Position numbers and translations under genes: made by a program
Shown: piece by piece, positions 15,638 through 23,054 of the stretch
How the letters are laid out: the number at the start of each line of letters is the position of its first letter
Numbering within the stretch: the first letter of the stretch is position 1
From: Ilumatobacteraceae bacterium
Lineage (GTDB): Bacteria; Actinomycetota; Acidimicrobiia; Acidimicrobiales; Ilumatobacteraceae
DNA length: 33,921 nt
NCBI GenBank assembly: GCA_022843125.1
Contig: JALHOG010000061.1
Location: 1 to 33,921 of the forward strand
Direction of reading: 5' to 3'
The notes under the pieces: model-generated
Database searches by the model: none
What the model saw: the letters and a program-made list of their open reading frames with translations, nothing else
What the model was told of the DNA's origin: nothing

Positions 15638-18345
15638 GCGCCGCCGACGGCACCGTCATCGGCGTCACCCGCATCGAGGATCGCGGGCCCGCCAGCTCCA
15701 AGTGGAACCTCGTGATCGTCTCCGAGGGCTACACCGCGGCCCAGCTGCCCCAGTTCCACCAGCACTGCCAGGACTTCCTGGATCACCTGTACGGGCTCGC
15801 ACCGTTCGACGAGCGTGACGTCCAGTGCGCGATCAACGTCCACCGGCTCGACGTCGCGTCGAACGAGAGCACCGCCGACGATCCGGCGGTCTGCGGCGAC
15901 GGCGACATCCCGTCCGCCACCACCGTCGCCACCTATTTCGACGCGACGTTCTGCGGCAACGGGACGATCCGCCGACTGCTCACGGTCGACCAGACGCTCG
16001 TGATCGACACCGTCGACGACCACGTCCCCGAGTGGGACCAGATCCTCGTGATCGTCAACAGCACGCTGTACGGCGGCGCAGGCGGCACGGTCGCCACGAC
16101 GTCGATCTCGGGCACGTGGGAGAACATCGCGGTCCACGAGCTCGGACACTCGGCGTTCGGCCTCGCCGACGAGTACGAGTACTACGCCGGCTGCGGCGTC
16201 GACACCGATCGCAACAACCATCCGGCGGGCGAACCGTCGGAGCCGAACGTGACGCTGAACAACGACCCGAACACCATCAAGTGGCGGACGCTCGTGACCG
16301 ACAGCCCGATGCGCACGAGCAACAACGCCGACTGTTCGATGTGCGATCCGACGGCGAACCCGTTCACCGCGGCGACGGTCGGCGCGTTCGAGGGCGCGCA
16401 CTACTACCACTGCGACGCCTACCGTCCCGGCTGGGACTGCATGATGCGCAACTTCGGCGCCTTCTGCGGCGTCTGCCGGCAGGTCATCCGCGACACGCTG
16501 GCCCCGTTCAACACCCCGTCGACGCTCAATCTGATGACGCCGACACTGTCGTTCAACGACGTTCCCGAGGGCGTGCAGACCGCGCGGGCTGTCGTGTTCG
16601 ACGTGGCATCGTGCGTCGACGAGACGTTCACGATCGCGGCCGGCCCGACCGTGCTGTCGGGTCCCGCCGGCACGGCGTTCGCCACCCCGCTGGGTCTCCA
16701 GGTGGTGTCGGCGCCCGCAACGGGCACCCGCCAGGCACGGCTGTGGGTCACCTACACCGGCACTGCCGACGGTGACAGCGCCACCGGTGAGCTGACGGTG
16801 CGGCACGACCGGACCGGACAGACGTGGACGATCCCGATCGTCGCCAACACGGTCCGCCGGCCAACCGTCGCCGTCGTCCTCGTGCTCGACAAGTCGGGCA
16901 GCATGTCCGCCGACGCAGGCGACGGCCGCACTCGCGAGCAGGTGCTCCGCGACTCGGCCCAGCCGTTCGTCAACGTGATCCAGGCCGACAACGGCATCGG
17001 CGTCGTGGCGTTCGACCACGACGCCACCGAAGTGATGCCGATCGCACCGGTCGGCGACCTGAACTTCGGCGTGGGCCGCAGTACCGCTCGGTCAGCGGTC
17101 GCCAACCACACCCACAACCCGGCGGGCTTCACTGCGATCGGCGACGGCATCGAGATGGCGCGCACGATGCTGAACGGCGCCACCTCCTATGACCATCGAG
17201 CGATGGTCGTGCTCACCGATGGCTTCGACACCGACCACCTGACGGTCGACGAGGTCGCCCCCGGGGTGATCGACCAGCGCGTGTTCGCGATCGGGCTCGG
17301 CCGACCCAACGAGGTCAAGGCGACGGCGCTCACCACCCTCGCGAACGGCACCGGCGGGTCGATGGTGGTGACGGGCACCATCGACGTCGACGATCAGTTC
17401 CGGCTCGCGAAGTACTACCTCCAGATCCTGGCCGGCGTCGTCAACGCCGACATCGTCACCGACCCCGACTCGGAGATCCTCCCGGGCCAGGAGCACCGGG
17501 TTCCGATCGACCTCACCGAGACCGACATCGACGCCGACGTGGTGCTGCTCCCGGCCCTCCCTGGGTTGATCGACTTCGCGCTCGAGACCCCGTCGGGCCA
17601 GGTGATCACGCCCGGCGTGGCCGCCGGGTCGGGCATCCAGTTCGCTCAGGCCCAACGCTCGAGCCAGTACCGCGTCGTGTTGCCGGCGTTCGTCGGCGGC
17701 CGGTCCGAAGGCCCGGGCCAATGGCACGCCCTGATGCGGCTCGACGAGAAGAAGTGGGACAAGCGGTGGAGCTGGCTCCGTGAGTACGGCATCCCGATCG
17801 AGTCGTTCGCCAACGCCCAGGGCGTCAAGTACACCGTCGGCGCCTACTCGTTCACCAACCTGCGGATGCGGGCGACGGCGACCCAGTCGAGCTTCGTGCC
17901 CGGTGCCACCGTGACGCTGCGGGCGGTGCTCACCGAGTACGGCATCCCGATCGACAACCGCGCGGCCGTGCGGGTAGAGGTGGTCCGCCCCGACACCACC
18001 ACGGCGGTCATCCAGCTCGCCGAGATCGAGCCGGGCGTCTTCGAAGCCACCTCGACCGCGGCGATGCAGGGCGTGTACCGCTACCGCTTCATCGGCGAGG
18101 GCCGCACGCTCCGCTGGCGGCAGTTCCGCCGTGAGTACCTCGCGACGGTCGGCGTGTGGGTCGGCGGCGACCGCCCACCCGATGTGCCCGGTGACGGCAC
18201 GCCCGGCGGCGGCTCCACCGACTGGTGTGAGCTGATCACCTGCCTGCGCCGCAGCGGCGCCCTCTCCGACGAGCTCGTCGAACGCTGGCGCAAGCAGGGC
18301 GTCGACATCGACGCCCTTCACAAGTGCCTCTGTCGCCGCCGCTGA
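15634..18345 (+). CDS. M64 metallopeptidase - von Willebrand A domain fusion protein
   Basis: A 903-aa multidomain protein. Residues 22-290 form an M64 (IgA-peptidase-like) zinc peptidase: WNLVIVSEGYT opens the fold and HELGHSAFGLADEY (168-181) provides H168, E169, H172 and the downstream DEY. Several cysteines (C234, C237, C260, C269, C278, C281) follow. Residues 300-405 look like a beta-sandwich linker. Residues 410-600 are a vWA domain with an intact MIDAS: DKSGSMS (419-425), T500 and D529 (LTDGFD). A second beta-sandwich (about 745-840) precedes a linker and a tail with WCELITCLRR and LHKCLCRRR. There is no signal peptide at the start given by the ATGA overlap, so export, if any, is by an unrecognised route. 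Peptidase activity is likely from the intact zinc motif; the target is unknown. Confidence 0.8.
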   Translation: MSAADGTVIGVTRIEDRGPASSKWNLVIVSEGYTAAQLPQFHQHCQDFLDHLYGLAPFDERDVQCAINVHRLDVASNESTADDPAVCGDGDIPSATTVATYFDATFCGNGTIRRLLTVDQTLVIDTVDDHVPEWDQILVIVNSTLYGGAGGTVATTSISGTWENIAVHELGHSAFGLADEYEYYAGCGVDTDRNNHPAGEPSEPNVTLNNDPNTIKWRTLVTDSPMRTSNNADCSMCDPTANPFTAATVGAFEGAHYYHCDAYRPGWDCMMRNFGAFCGVCRQVIRDTLAPFNTPSTLNLMTPTLSFNDVPEGVQTARAVVFDVASCVDETFTIAAGPTVLSGPAGTAFATPLGLQVVSAPATGTRQARLWVTYTGTADGDSATGELTVRHDRTGQTWTIPIVANTVRRPTVAVVLVLDKSGSMSADAGDGRTREQVLRDSAQPFVNVIQADNGIGVVAFDHDATEVMPIAPVGDLNFGVGRSTARSAVANHTHNPAGFTAIGDGIEMARTMLNGATSYDHRAMVVLTDGFDTDHLTVDEVAPGVIDQRVFAIGLGRPNEVKATALTTLANGTGGSMVVTGTIDVDDQFRLAKYYLQILAGVVNADIVTDPDSEILPGQEHRVPIDLTETDIDADVVLLPALPGLIDFALETPSGQVITPGVAAGSGIQFAQAQRSSQYRVVLPAFVGGRSEGPGQWHALMRLDEKKWDKRWSWLREYGIPIESFANAQGVKYTVGAYSFTNLRMRATATQSSFVPGATVTLRAVLTEYGIPIDNRAAVRVEVVRPDTTTAVIQLAEIEPGVFEATSTAAMQGVYRYRFIGEGRTLRWRQFRREYLATVGVWVGGDRPPDVPGDGTPGGGSTDWCELITCLRRSGALSDELVERWRKQGVDIDALHKCLCRRR

Positions 18346-18456
18346 CGCGACGACGGCCGGAGCGGCTGGGTCTCGGGTCGTCGGCCTCTGGCATCGGCGT
18401 CGCGACATCCGTACCGTCGGTGTTGATCAGAAGCACGACGACCAGGAGGTGCGGTC

Positions 18457-18819
18457 ATGACGACTGACGTGCTGCAGCGTTCGACGGCGGGTGCGCTCGA
18501 CGATGTCGGCGGGATGCGGGATGCGTTGACGGTGCACCGGGTGTTCGGCGACCCCTACGAGTTCGAGGGGCTCACCGTGATCCCGGTGGGCCGGGTGGTC
18601 GGCGGAGGTGGCGGTGGCGCCGGTGAGGCCGACGGCCAGACCGGCTTCGGGACGGGCTTCGGGCTCGGCGCCACCGCCGTCGGTGTCTACGAGGTCCGGG
18701 ACGGTGCAGTCACCTGGCGACCGGTGATCGACGCGACCCGGCTGGCGCAGGCGGCGATCGGACTCGCCGCGCTGATCGTCCTCTGTCGCACCCGCGTGCT
18801 GCTCCGGCGCTCCCGATAG
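18457..18819 (+). CDS. GerW/YtfJ-family protein
   Basis: A 120-aa protein with the GerW pattern: RVFGDPYEFEGLTVIPVGRV (residues 28-47), the glycine-rich loop GGGGGGAGEADG and GFGTGFGLGATAVGVYEV (63-80). A hydrophobic helix follows (about 97-110, IGLAALIVLC) with an arginine-rich end, so it may be anchored with the bulk in the cytosol. In Bacillus the family member is needed for germination protein function, but many non-sporulating actinobacteria carry homologues of unknown role. CAGGAGGTG at 18446-18454 is a strong ribosome site. It lies 111 nt after the M64-vWA gene and points the same way; cotranscription is possible. Confidence 0.75.
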   Translation: MTTDVLQRSTAGALDDVGGMRDALTVHRVFGDPYEFEGLTVIPVGRVVGGGGGGAGEADGQTGFGTGFGLGATAVGVYEVRDGAVTWRPVIDATRLAQAAIGLAALIVLCRTRVLLRRSR

Positions 18820-18863
18820 CCGCCGTTCGGTGCCGTTTCTTGGACGGGCCGCCGCCAGCACCG

Positions 18864-18900
18864 AAAAAGCGAACGACCCTCAGGTCGGGACCTGAGGGTC
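18864..18900 (-). terminator. Rho-independent terminator of tRNA-Ala
   Basis: On the minus strand GACCCTCAGGT and ACCTGAGGGTC (18900-18890 and 18885-18875) form an 11-bp perfect stem with a 4-nt loop. The run of T at 18868-18864 follows after six bases. It starts 4 nt downstream of the tRNA 3' end. Confidence 0.85.
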
Positions 18901-18904
18901 ATCG

Positions 18905-18977
18905 TGGAGCTAAAGGGAATCGAACCCTTGACCTCCTCCATGCCATGGAGGCGCTCTACCAACTGAGCTATAGCCCC
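18905..18977 (-). tRNA. tRNA-Ala (anticodon GGC)
   Basis: The minus strand folds into a standard 73-nt cloverleaf. The acceptor GGGGCTA pairs with TAGCTCC (one G-T), the D-arm is GCTC/GAGC, the anticodon stem CCTCC/GGAGG has loop ATGGCAT giving anticodon GGC, and the T-arm AAGGG/CCCTT has loop TTCGATT. Discriminator base A73 is present and CCA is not encoded. It reads GCC/GCU alanine codons. Confidence 0.97.
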
Positions 18978-18993
18978 GCGTGAAGCCCGGAGA

Positions 18994-19020
18994 AGAATAG
19001 CGCCCGGACAGCCGTGTCAC
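18994..19020 (-). promoter_or_regulatory. Candidate promoter of tRNA-Ala
   Basis: On the minus strand GTGACA (19020-19015, five of six to TTGACA) is followed after 15 nt by TATTCT (18999-18994). The -10 element ends 16 nt before the mature tRNA 5' end. The spacer is shorter than the usual 16-18 nt, which lowers confidence. Confidence 0.35.
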
Positions 19021-19043
19021 ACCCCGCACGTAGGTTGCGAACG

Positions 19044-19460
19044 ATGGAGCACCAGCGGACGACCCCGGGCGAACGAGGTGCGTCGAGCGAAGCGGCGGTG
19101 GCGTGTGCACTCGTGCGCAGCGGCGCACGTGTCTATCTGCCCGCGTTCGGCTCGAGCGGGCGGATCGATCTGCTCTACGAGCGAGGAGGCCCCGTAGTTC
19201 GCGTGCAGGTCAAGACGGCCTGCCGCATCGGAGATGCCCTGCGATTCTGGACGACCAGCAACACGGGGAACTCGCCGATGACCTACGCAGGGCAGATCGA
19301 CGAGTTCGGCGTGTACTCACCCGATACGGGCCTCGTCTACATCCTGCCTGCGGCCGGACTGCCATCTCGGGGTTGCTTCCTCCGGCTGGGTCCGACGCGC
19401 AACGGCCAACGCTCAGGCGTCCGCTGGGCGGCCGAATACGTCCTCGGGTCGCTCACCTAG
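19044..19460 (+). CDS. PD-(D/E)XK nuclease-fold protein (PDDEXK_5-like)
   Basis: A 138-aa single-domain protein. GERGASSEAAVACAL carries the helix glutamate E16, GRIDLLYE has D42 and VRVQVKTA gives Q55-x-K57: together the E...D...QxK signature of PD-(D/E)XK nucleases related to the group I intron-associated endonuclease family. TYAGQIDEFGVYSPDTGLVYILP is the conserved second half. Such stand-alone members are found in many genomes and may cut or repair DNA; no intron or mobile element is seen here. ATG 19044 places the family motif at the expected distance. Its stop is 3 nt from the stop of the converging rsfS gene. Confidence 0.7.
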   Translation: MEHQRTTPGERGASSEAAVACALVRSGARVYLPAFGSSGRIDLLYERGGPVVRVQVKTACRIGDALRFWTTSNTGNSPMTYAGQIDEFGVYSPDTGLVYILPAAGLPSRGCFLRLGPTRNGQRSGVRWAAEYVLGSLT

Positions 19461-19463
19461 AGG

Positions 19464-19907
19464 TCAGTCGGCGGGGGCGGGCTGCCAGGCGACCTTGGGG
19501 ACGTCGTTGTAGAGGCGCTCGATCTCGTAGAACTCGCGGATCTCGGCCAGGAACACGTGCACCACCACATCGCCGTAGTCGACCAGCACCCACTGCTGCT
19601 CGCGGACGCCTTCGGTACGCAGGGGTGAGCGTCCTGTGCGCTCGCGTGTCTGCTCCTCGACCTCGTCGACCAGCGCGCGCACCAGACGGCGGTTCGGGGC
19701 GCTGACGATCACGAAGTACTCGGTGACGCCGAGCACGTCGCCGACCTGCAGCACGAGCACATCGGAGCCCTGCTTGTCGTCGGCGGCCCTGGCGATGACG
19801 ACTGCGAGATCTCGTGCATCCTGGTCGATCGGACGCTCGGCGCCCGCGCTGTCGGCATCGTCACCGTCGTTCGCGGGTTCCGGAACCGCACCGCTGGACG
19901 GGCTCAT
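19464..19907 (-). CDS. rsfS: Ribosome silencing factor RsfS
   Basis: A 147-aa protein. After an acidic, disordered N-terminal extension (about 30 residues) the RsfS/Iojap core reads ARDLAVVIARAADDKQGSDV, VTEYFVIVSAPNRR, VLVDYGDVVVHVF and REFYEIERLYNDVP, the conserved C-terminal motif. It binds ribosomal protein uL14 and blocks subunit joining when nutrients are scarce. It is the third gene of nadD-LCP-rsfS, an order common in actinobacteria, separated by 6 nt from the LCP-like gene. Confidence 0.93.
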   Translation of the reverse strand: MSPSSGAVPEPANDGDDADSAGAERPIDQDARDLAVVIARAADDKQGSDVLVLQVGDVLGVTEYFVIVSAPNRRLVRALVDEVEEQTRERTGRSPLRTEGVREQQWVLVDYGDVVVHVFLAEIREFYEIERLYNDVPKVAWQPAPAD

Positions 19908-19913
19908 CGGCGT

Positions 19914-21254
19914 TCAGCCGTCGGTGTCAGCGGTGTCGTCGGTGTCATCAGTGTCACTGTCATCCTCTTGTGAGCTTTCCACGTCGGCGGGCGACTCGGT
20001 CGGCATGCGGTCCAGGAAGTCGCGACCGAGCACGAGCTCGATGTCGACCCCGTCGATCAGCACGTCGGCGGCCCGCACGTCGATCTCGTCACCGAAGGCG
20101 CTCTCGTACTCGTCGCGAACGCCGTCGATCACGCGCGGGTCGGCGACGATGAACGTCGAATGATCGGGGACCGCCGCACCGGGTAGCTCCGCCACCGATA
20201 CGACATTCACCTGGGCGAACAGCAGGGTGTCGATCGCCCAATTGAGCACGTCCGCGTTCGTGTAGCCGAGCGGGGTCAGCTCGTCGTTGGTGAAGCCCGA
20301 CACCACCCGGAAGCTCGGCGCTTCGAGCGGCGCCCCCATACGTCCCGGCGCGACCGCGCCCATCACCATCAGCATCTCGGCCCGGTCGTGCACCACGACC
20401 GCCGGCACCGAGCGCTCGCCGAAGGCACCCTCGAACTCGGGCGGGAGCTGCTCGGCCACGCGCTCATCATCGATCGGACGCACCGGCAGCGGTCGGAACT
20501 GAACGGGTCCGGCGAACAGGCGGGCGACGAGCTCGTCGAGCGTGGCGGGTTGCGGCAGATCTCGATCGGACACCACCGGTTGAGCGGAGCCGATCCCGGC
20601 GCCGACACGAGCGGCGACCGCACCCCAGATCGCGGCACGCGCCGGCTCGAACAGGTAGTCGGGCACCTCGGGAGCGACAGCGGTCAGCACTCTGGCCGCC
20701 TCGAAACCAGGCATCACGTCAGCACCGGCATCCCACTGCACGCCCTCGGACGTGTCGTAGACGGTGATCGGCAGCTCGATCGGTAGATCACCGAGCGGCG
20801 CCATGAGCGCGCCGAAGCGCTCGGCGTCGACGAGCTCGACCACGTCGAACGACACAGCGGTGAGCGTCTCCACGGCCGAGCGCAACTCCTCCGGCCCGGA
20901 GACCGCGAGCACCGAGTTGAGCGGTGCGAGCGTCGTGGTGTTGCCCGAGTTGCTGTCGGCGGTGGCAGCGATCTGCACGATGCTGCCGCCCGTGCCATCC
21001 GGCTCGACGGCGAGCACAGCGACCGACGTGAGCCGGCCGTCGCTGTCGAGCACGCCGACCAGCCCGGTGGGCGTGAACGGCAAACGCTGCGAGGGGAGCT
21101 GCACCCGCTGGCCGTCGGCACGCCGCCCGGCCTGTGAGTCGGCCAGTGTGCGGACGCCGGCGACGCTCAGGATCCCGGCGGCGACGAGCGCCGAGGCCGT
21201 CACGGCGAGCGCCAGCCACGTGTGACGGGTCCGACGGCTGCGGCTCGCCGTCAT
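19914..21254 (-). CDS. Divergent LytR-CpsA-Psr-like protein with LytR_C-type C-terminus
   Basis: A 446-aa membrane-anchored protein. A basic start and one helix (about 12-34, WLALAVTASALVAAGILSVAG) place the rest outside the cytosol. The central part keeps the LCP frame (LNSVLAVSGPEELRSAVETLT, DVVELVDAERFGALMAPLG) but I do not see the arginine/aspartate phosphate-binding set of active LCP ligases. The C-terminal domain has TNADVLNWA and the end strand VDIELVLGRDF, as in LytR_C domains. The tail is a run of Asp, Ser and Thr. It may bind rather than transfer cell-wall polymers. Its start overlaps the nadD stop (ATGA). Confidence 0.65.
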   Translation of the reverse strand: MTASRSRRTRHTWLALAVTASALVAAGILSVAGVRTLADSQAGRRADGQRVQLPSQRLPFTPTGLVGVLDSDGRLTSVAVLAVEPDGTGGSIVQIAATADSNSGNTTTLAPLNSVLAVSGPEELRSAVETLTAVSFDVVELVDAERFGALMAPLGDLPIELPITVYDTSEGVQWDAGADVMPGFEAARVLTAVAPEVPDYLFEPARAAIWGAVAARVGAGIGSAQPVVSDRDLPQPATLDELVARLFAGPVQFRPLPVRPIDDERVAEQLPPEFEGAFGERSVPAVVVHDRAEMLMVMGAVAPGRMGAPLEAPSFRVVSGFTNDELTPLGYTNADVLNWAIDTLLFAQVNVVSVAELPGAAVPDHSTFIVADPRVIDGVRDEYESAFGDEIDVRAADVLIDGVDIELVLGRDFLDRMPTESPADVESSQEDDSDTDDTDDTADTDG

Positions 21255-21871
21255 GCAGGCACCACCACCCCGTACAGACCGCGGGCGCGAATCACGTCGA
21301 GCACGGGGTCGGGAACGAGGTAGTCGAGCGGGCGACCGTCGGCGCAGCGCTCGCGCAGATCGGTGCTCGACACCTCGAGGTGCGGCACCTCGACCCGGAT
21401 CCAGTCGATCGCAGGATGGAGCACATCGAGTTCGATGTGCTCCCCGGGCCGGTCGACGACGACCATGCGCGACAGCGCGAGCACTTCGTCGACACGCTCC
21501 CAGGTGTGGATCTTGGCGGCGGCATCGTCACCCACGATGGTGTAGAGCACCGCACCGGGGTGTTCATCCGCAAGGCAGGCGAGGGTGTCGGCCGTGTACG
21601 ACGGTCCGCCGGCGCGGATCTCGTGGTCGCCGGCCTCGAGCCGGGCCACGTCGGCGACGGCCGCTCGCACCATCGCCAACCGGTCGACCGCCGGGGTGAT
21701 CGGCCGCGACCCGACCTTCTGCCACGGCACGTTGGCCACCATCAGCAGCACACGATCGAGCGCCAGGGCGTGGCCGACGTTGACTGCGGTGACGAGGTGA
21801 CCGACGTGGGGCGGGTCGAAGGTGCCACCGAAGACCCCGATGTGCAGGGGCTTTTCGGAGCGGACGGGCAC
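21251..21871 (-). CDS. nadD: Nicotinate-nucleotide adenylyltransferase
   Basis: A 206-aa nucleotidyltransferase. GGTFDPPHVGH (15-25) is the HxGH-containing ATP site, VPWQKVG the nicotinate nucleotide segment, and VSSTDLRER the C-terminal (S/T)xxR-type ATP motif. It converts nicotinate mononucleotide and ATP to deamido-NAD in NAD biosynthesis. The start is GTG at 21871, giving a seven-residue lead before the first strand. It is first in the operon with the LCP-like gene (4-nt overlap) and rsfS. Confidence 0.93.
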   Translation of the reverse strand: MPVRSEKPLHIGVFGGTFDPPHVGHLVTAVNVGHALALDRVLLMVANVPWQKVGSRPITPAVDRLAMVRAAVADVARLEAGDHEIRAGGPSYTADTLACLADEHPGAVLYTIVGDDAAAKIHTWERVDEVLALSRMVVVDRPGEHIELDVLHPAIDWIRVEVPHLEVSSTDLRERCADGRPLDYLVPDPVLDVIRARGLYGVVVPA

Positions 21872-21917
21872 GACCTGACAGTCTAGGAGTCATCCAGCCG
21901 GGAAACCGGCGCATGAT

Positions 21918-21946
21918 ATGACGCGGCTTGACAGGTTTGTTACAGT
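21918..21946 (+). promoter_or_regulatory. Candidate promoter of the sigma factor gene
   Basis: ATGACG (21918-21923, four of six to TTGACA) and TACAGT (21941-21946, TAnnnT form) are 17 nt apart. A perfect TTGACA at 21928-21933 lies inside the spacer but has no good -10 partner at 16-18 nt. The leader to the ATG at 22118 would be about 165 nt. Confidence 0.3.
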
Positions 21947-21954
21947 AGCAAACC
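21934..21954. promoter_or_regulatory. Inverted repeat overlapping the candidate -10, possible operator
   Basis: GGTTTG (21934-21939) and CAAACC (21949-21954) are perfect 6-bp arms around a 9-nt centre that contains the TACAGT candidate -10 element. The position would let a dimeric repressor block the promoter. No adjacent regulator gene is a clear candidate. Confidence 0.4.
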
Positions 21955-22117
21955 GGTCGATCTGCCGATATAGGCGGAAACCCCCTATCCCCCCGCCCGA
22001 CGCTTTCGATCACACTGGGAACCGCCCCAGGATCCGTCTCGTGCTGTGCCGCCTGGCACGTCGCGGCACCGGTCGAAGACGGAATGAACCCCACCACGAA
22101 CGGTTGTACCACGCATC

Positions 22118-22945
22118 ATGAATGATTCCATTGGCCTGTATCTGAACGACATCGGCAAGGTCCCCCTCCTCACCGCCGAGGACGAGCGCGAGCTGTCGCG
22201 CATCATCGAGCAGGGTCGCGAGGCGGCCGAACTGCTCGCCAACGGCAAGCGCAGCGCCGACCTCAAGGCCAAGGTGGCTGCGGCCGCCGAGGCGAAGGAC
22301 CGCTTCATCCGCGCCAACCTGCGCCTCGTCGTCTCGATCGCCCGCCGCTACCCCCTGCCGCAGGGCATGGACCTCCTCGATCTCATCCAGGAGGGCAACC
22401 TGGGCCTCGAGCACGCAGTCGACAAGTTCGACTGGCGTCGTGGCTTCAAGTTCTCGACGTACGCCACCTTCTGGATCCGCCAGGCCATCGGCCGTGCGCT
22501 CGACCAGAAGGCCAGCCTGATCCGCATCCCGGGCGACCGGTCGGCCAGCCTGCGCGCTGCGCTGCGTCAGGCATCGGGCGACGGCGAGACCCTCGACCAG
22601 ACCAACGCCGAGCTGCACCGCCTCACGACGCCGGTGTCGCTCGACAAGACGGTCGGCGACGACGGCGATGCCACCCTCGGCGACCTGATGGCCAACGGTG
22701 ACGGCACGCCGGAAGACCACGTGATGACCATGGTCGACAGCGACCTGCTCGACGAACTGCTCGGCACGCTCGACGGACGGGCCCGCTACGCAGTCGAAGC
22801 TCGCTTCGGTCTGCTCGACGGTGAGCGAAAGAGCTTCCGTGAGGTCGGCGAGAGCCTCGGCGTCACCGCCGAAGCGGCCCGCCGCCTCGTGAGCCGGGCC
22901 GTCGCTGGTCTCCGCGACGACGCCGAGCGCATCCTCGCCGTCTGA
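22118..22945 (+). CDS. RNA polymerase sigma-70 family factor with shortened region 3
   Basis: A 275-aa sigma factor. Region 1.2 is DSIGLYLNDIGKVPLLT (3-19). Region 2 runs from NLRLVVSIARRY through MDLLDLIQEGNLGLEHAVDKFD to RGFKFSTYATFWIRQAIGRAL (67-128), with the -10 binding residues conserved. Region 4 is at 220-270, with helix-turn-helix FREVGESLGVTAEAARRLVSR. Region 3 is unusual: between IRIP (135-138) and SLDK (174) only about 35 residues remain instead of about 52, and the HMVE extended -10 motif is absent. The recognition helix also differs from primary sigma factors. It is thus an alternative (group 2/3) factor. A long leader with an inverted repeat precedes it. Confidence 0.85.
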   Translation: MNDSIGLYLNDIGKVPLLTAEDERELSRIIEQGREAAELLANGKRSADLKAKVAAAAEAKDRFIRANLRLVVSIARRYPLPQGMDLLDLIQEGNLGLEHAVDKFDWRRGFKFSTYATFWIRQAIGRALDQKASLIRIPGDRSASLRAALRQASGDGETLDQTNAELHRLTTPVSLDKTVGDDGDATLGDLMANGDGTPEDHVMTMVDSDLLDELLGTLDGRARYAVEARFGLLDGERKSFREVGESLGVTAEAARRLVSRAVAGLRDDAERILAV

Positions 22946-22964
22946 TCACCGCACGTCGCCGACG

Positions 22965-22992
22965 AGTGCCGACCGGGAAACCGGTCGGCACT
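22965..22992 (+). terminator. 12-bp hairpin with GAAA loop after the sigma factor gene
   Basis: AGTGCCGACCGG (22965-22976) pairs perfectly with CCGGTCGGCACT (22981-22992), closed by the stable GNRA loop GAAA. It begins 20 nt after the sigma gene stop. No T-run follows, as often in high-GC actinobacteria. Confidence 0.6.
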
Positions 22993-23006
22993 GTCGCGTC
23001 TGGGCC

Positions 23007-23037
23007 CGAACGCCTGGTGCCTGGCACCAGGCGTTCG
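23007..23037. repeat. Perfect 31-bp palindrome just upstream of the DAHP synthase gene
   Basis: Two 15-nt arms (23007-23021 and 23023-23037) are exact reverse complements around a single T at 23022. The centre reads TGGTGCCTGGCACCA. It ends 17 nt before the DAHP synthase ATG, where no clear ribosome site is seen. It could be a second terminator, a leader structure controlling aroG, a protein-binding site, or a copy of a dispersed palindromic repeat. Confidence 0.7.
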
Positions 23038-23054
23038 CCGTAGGCTTCCGACCT

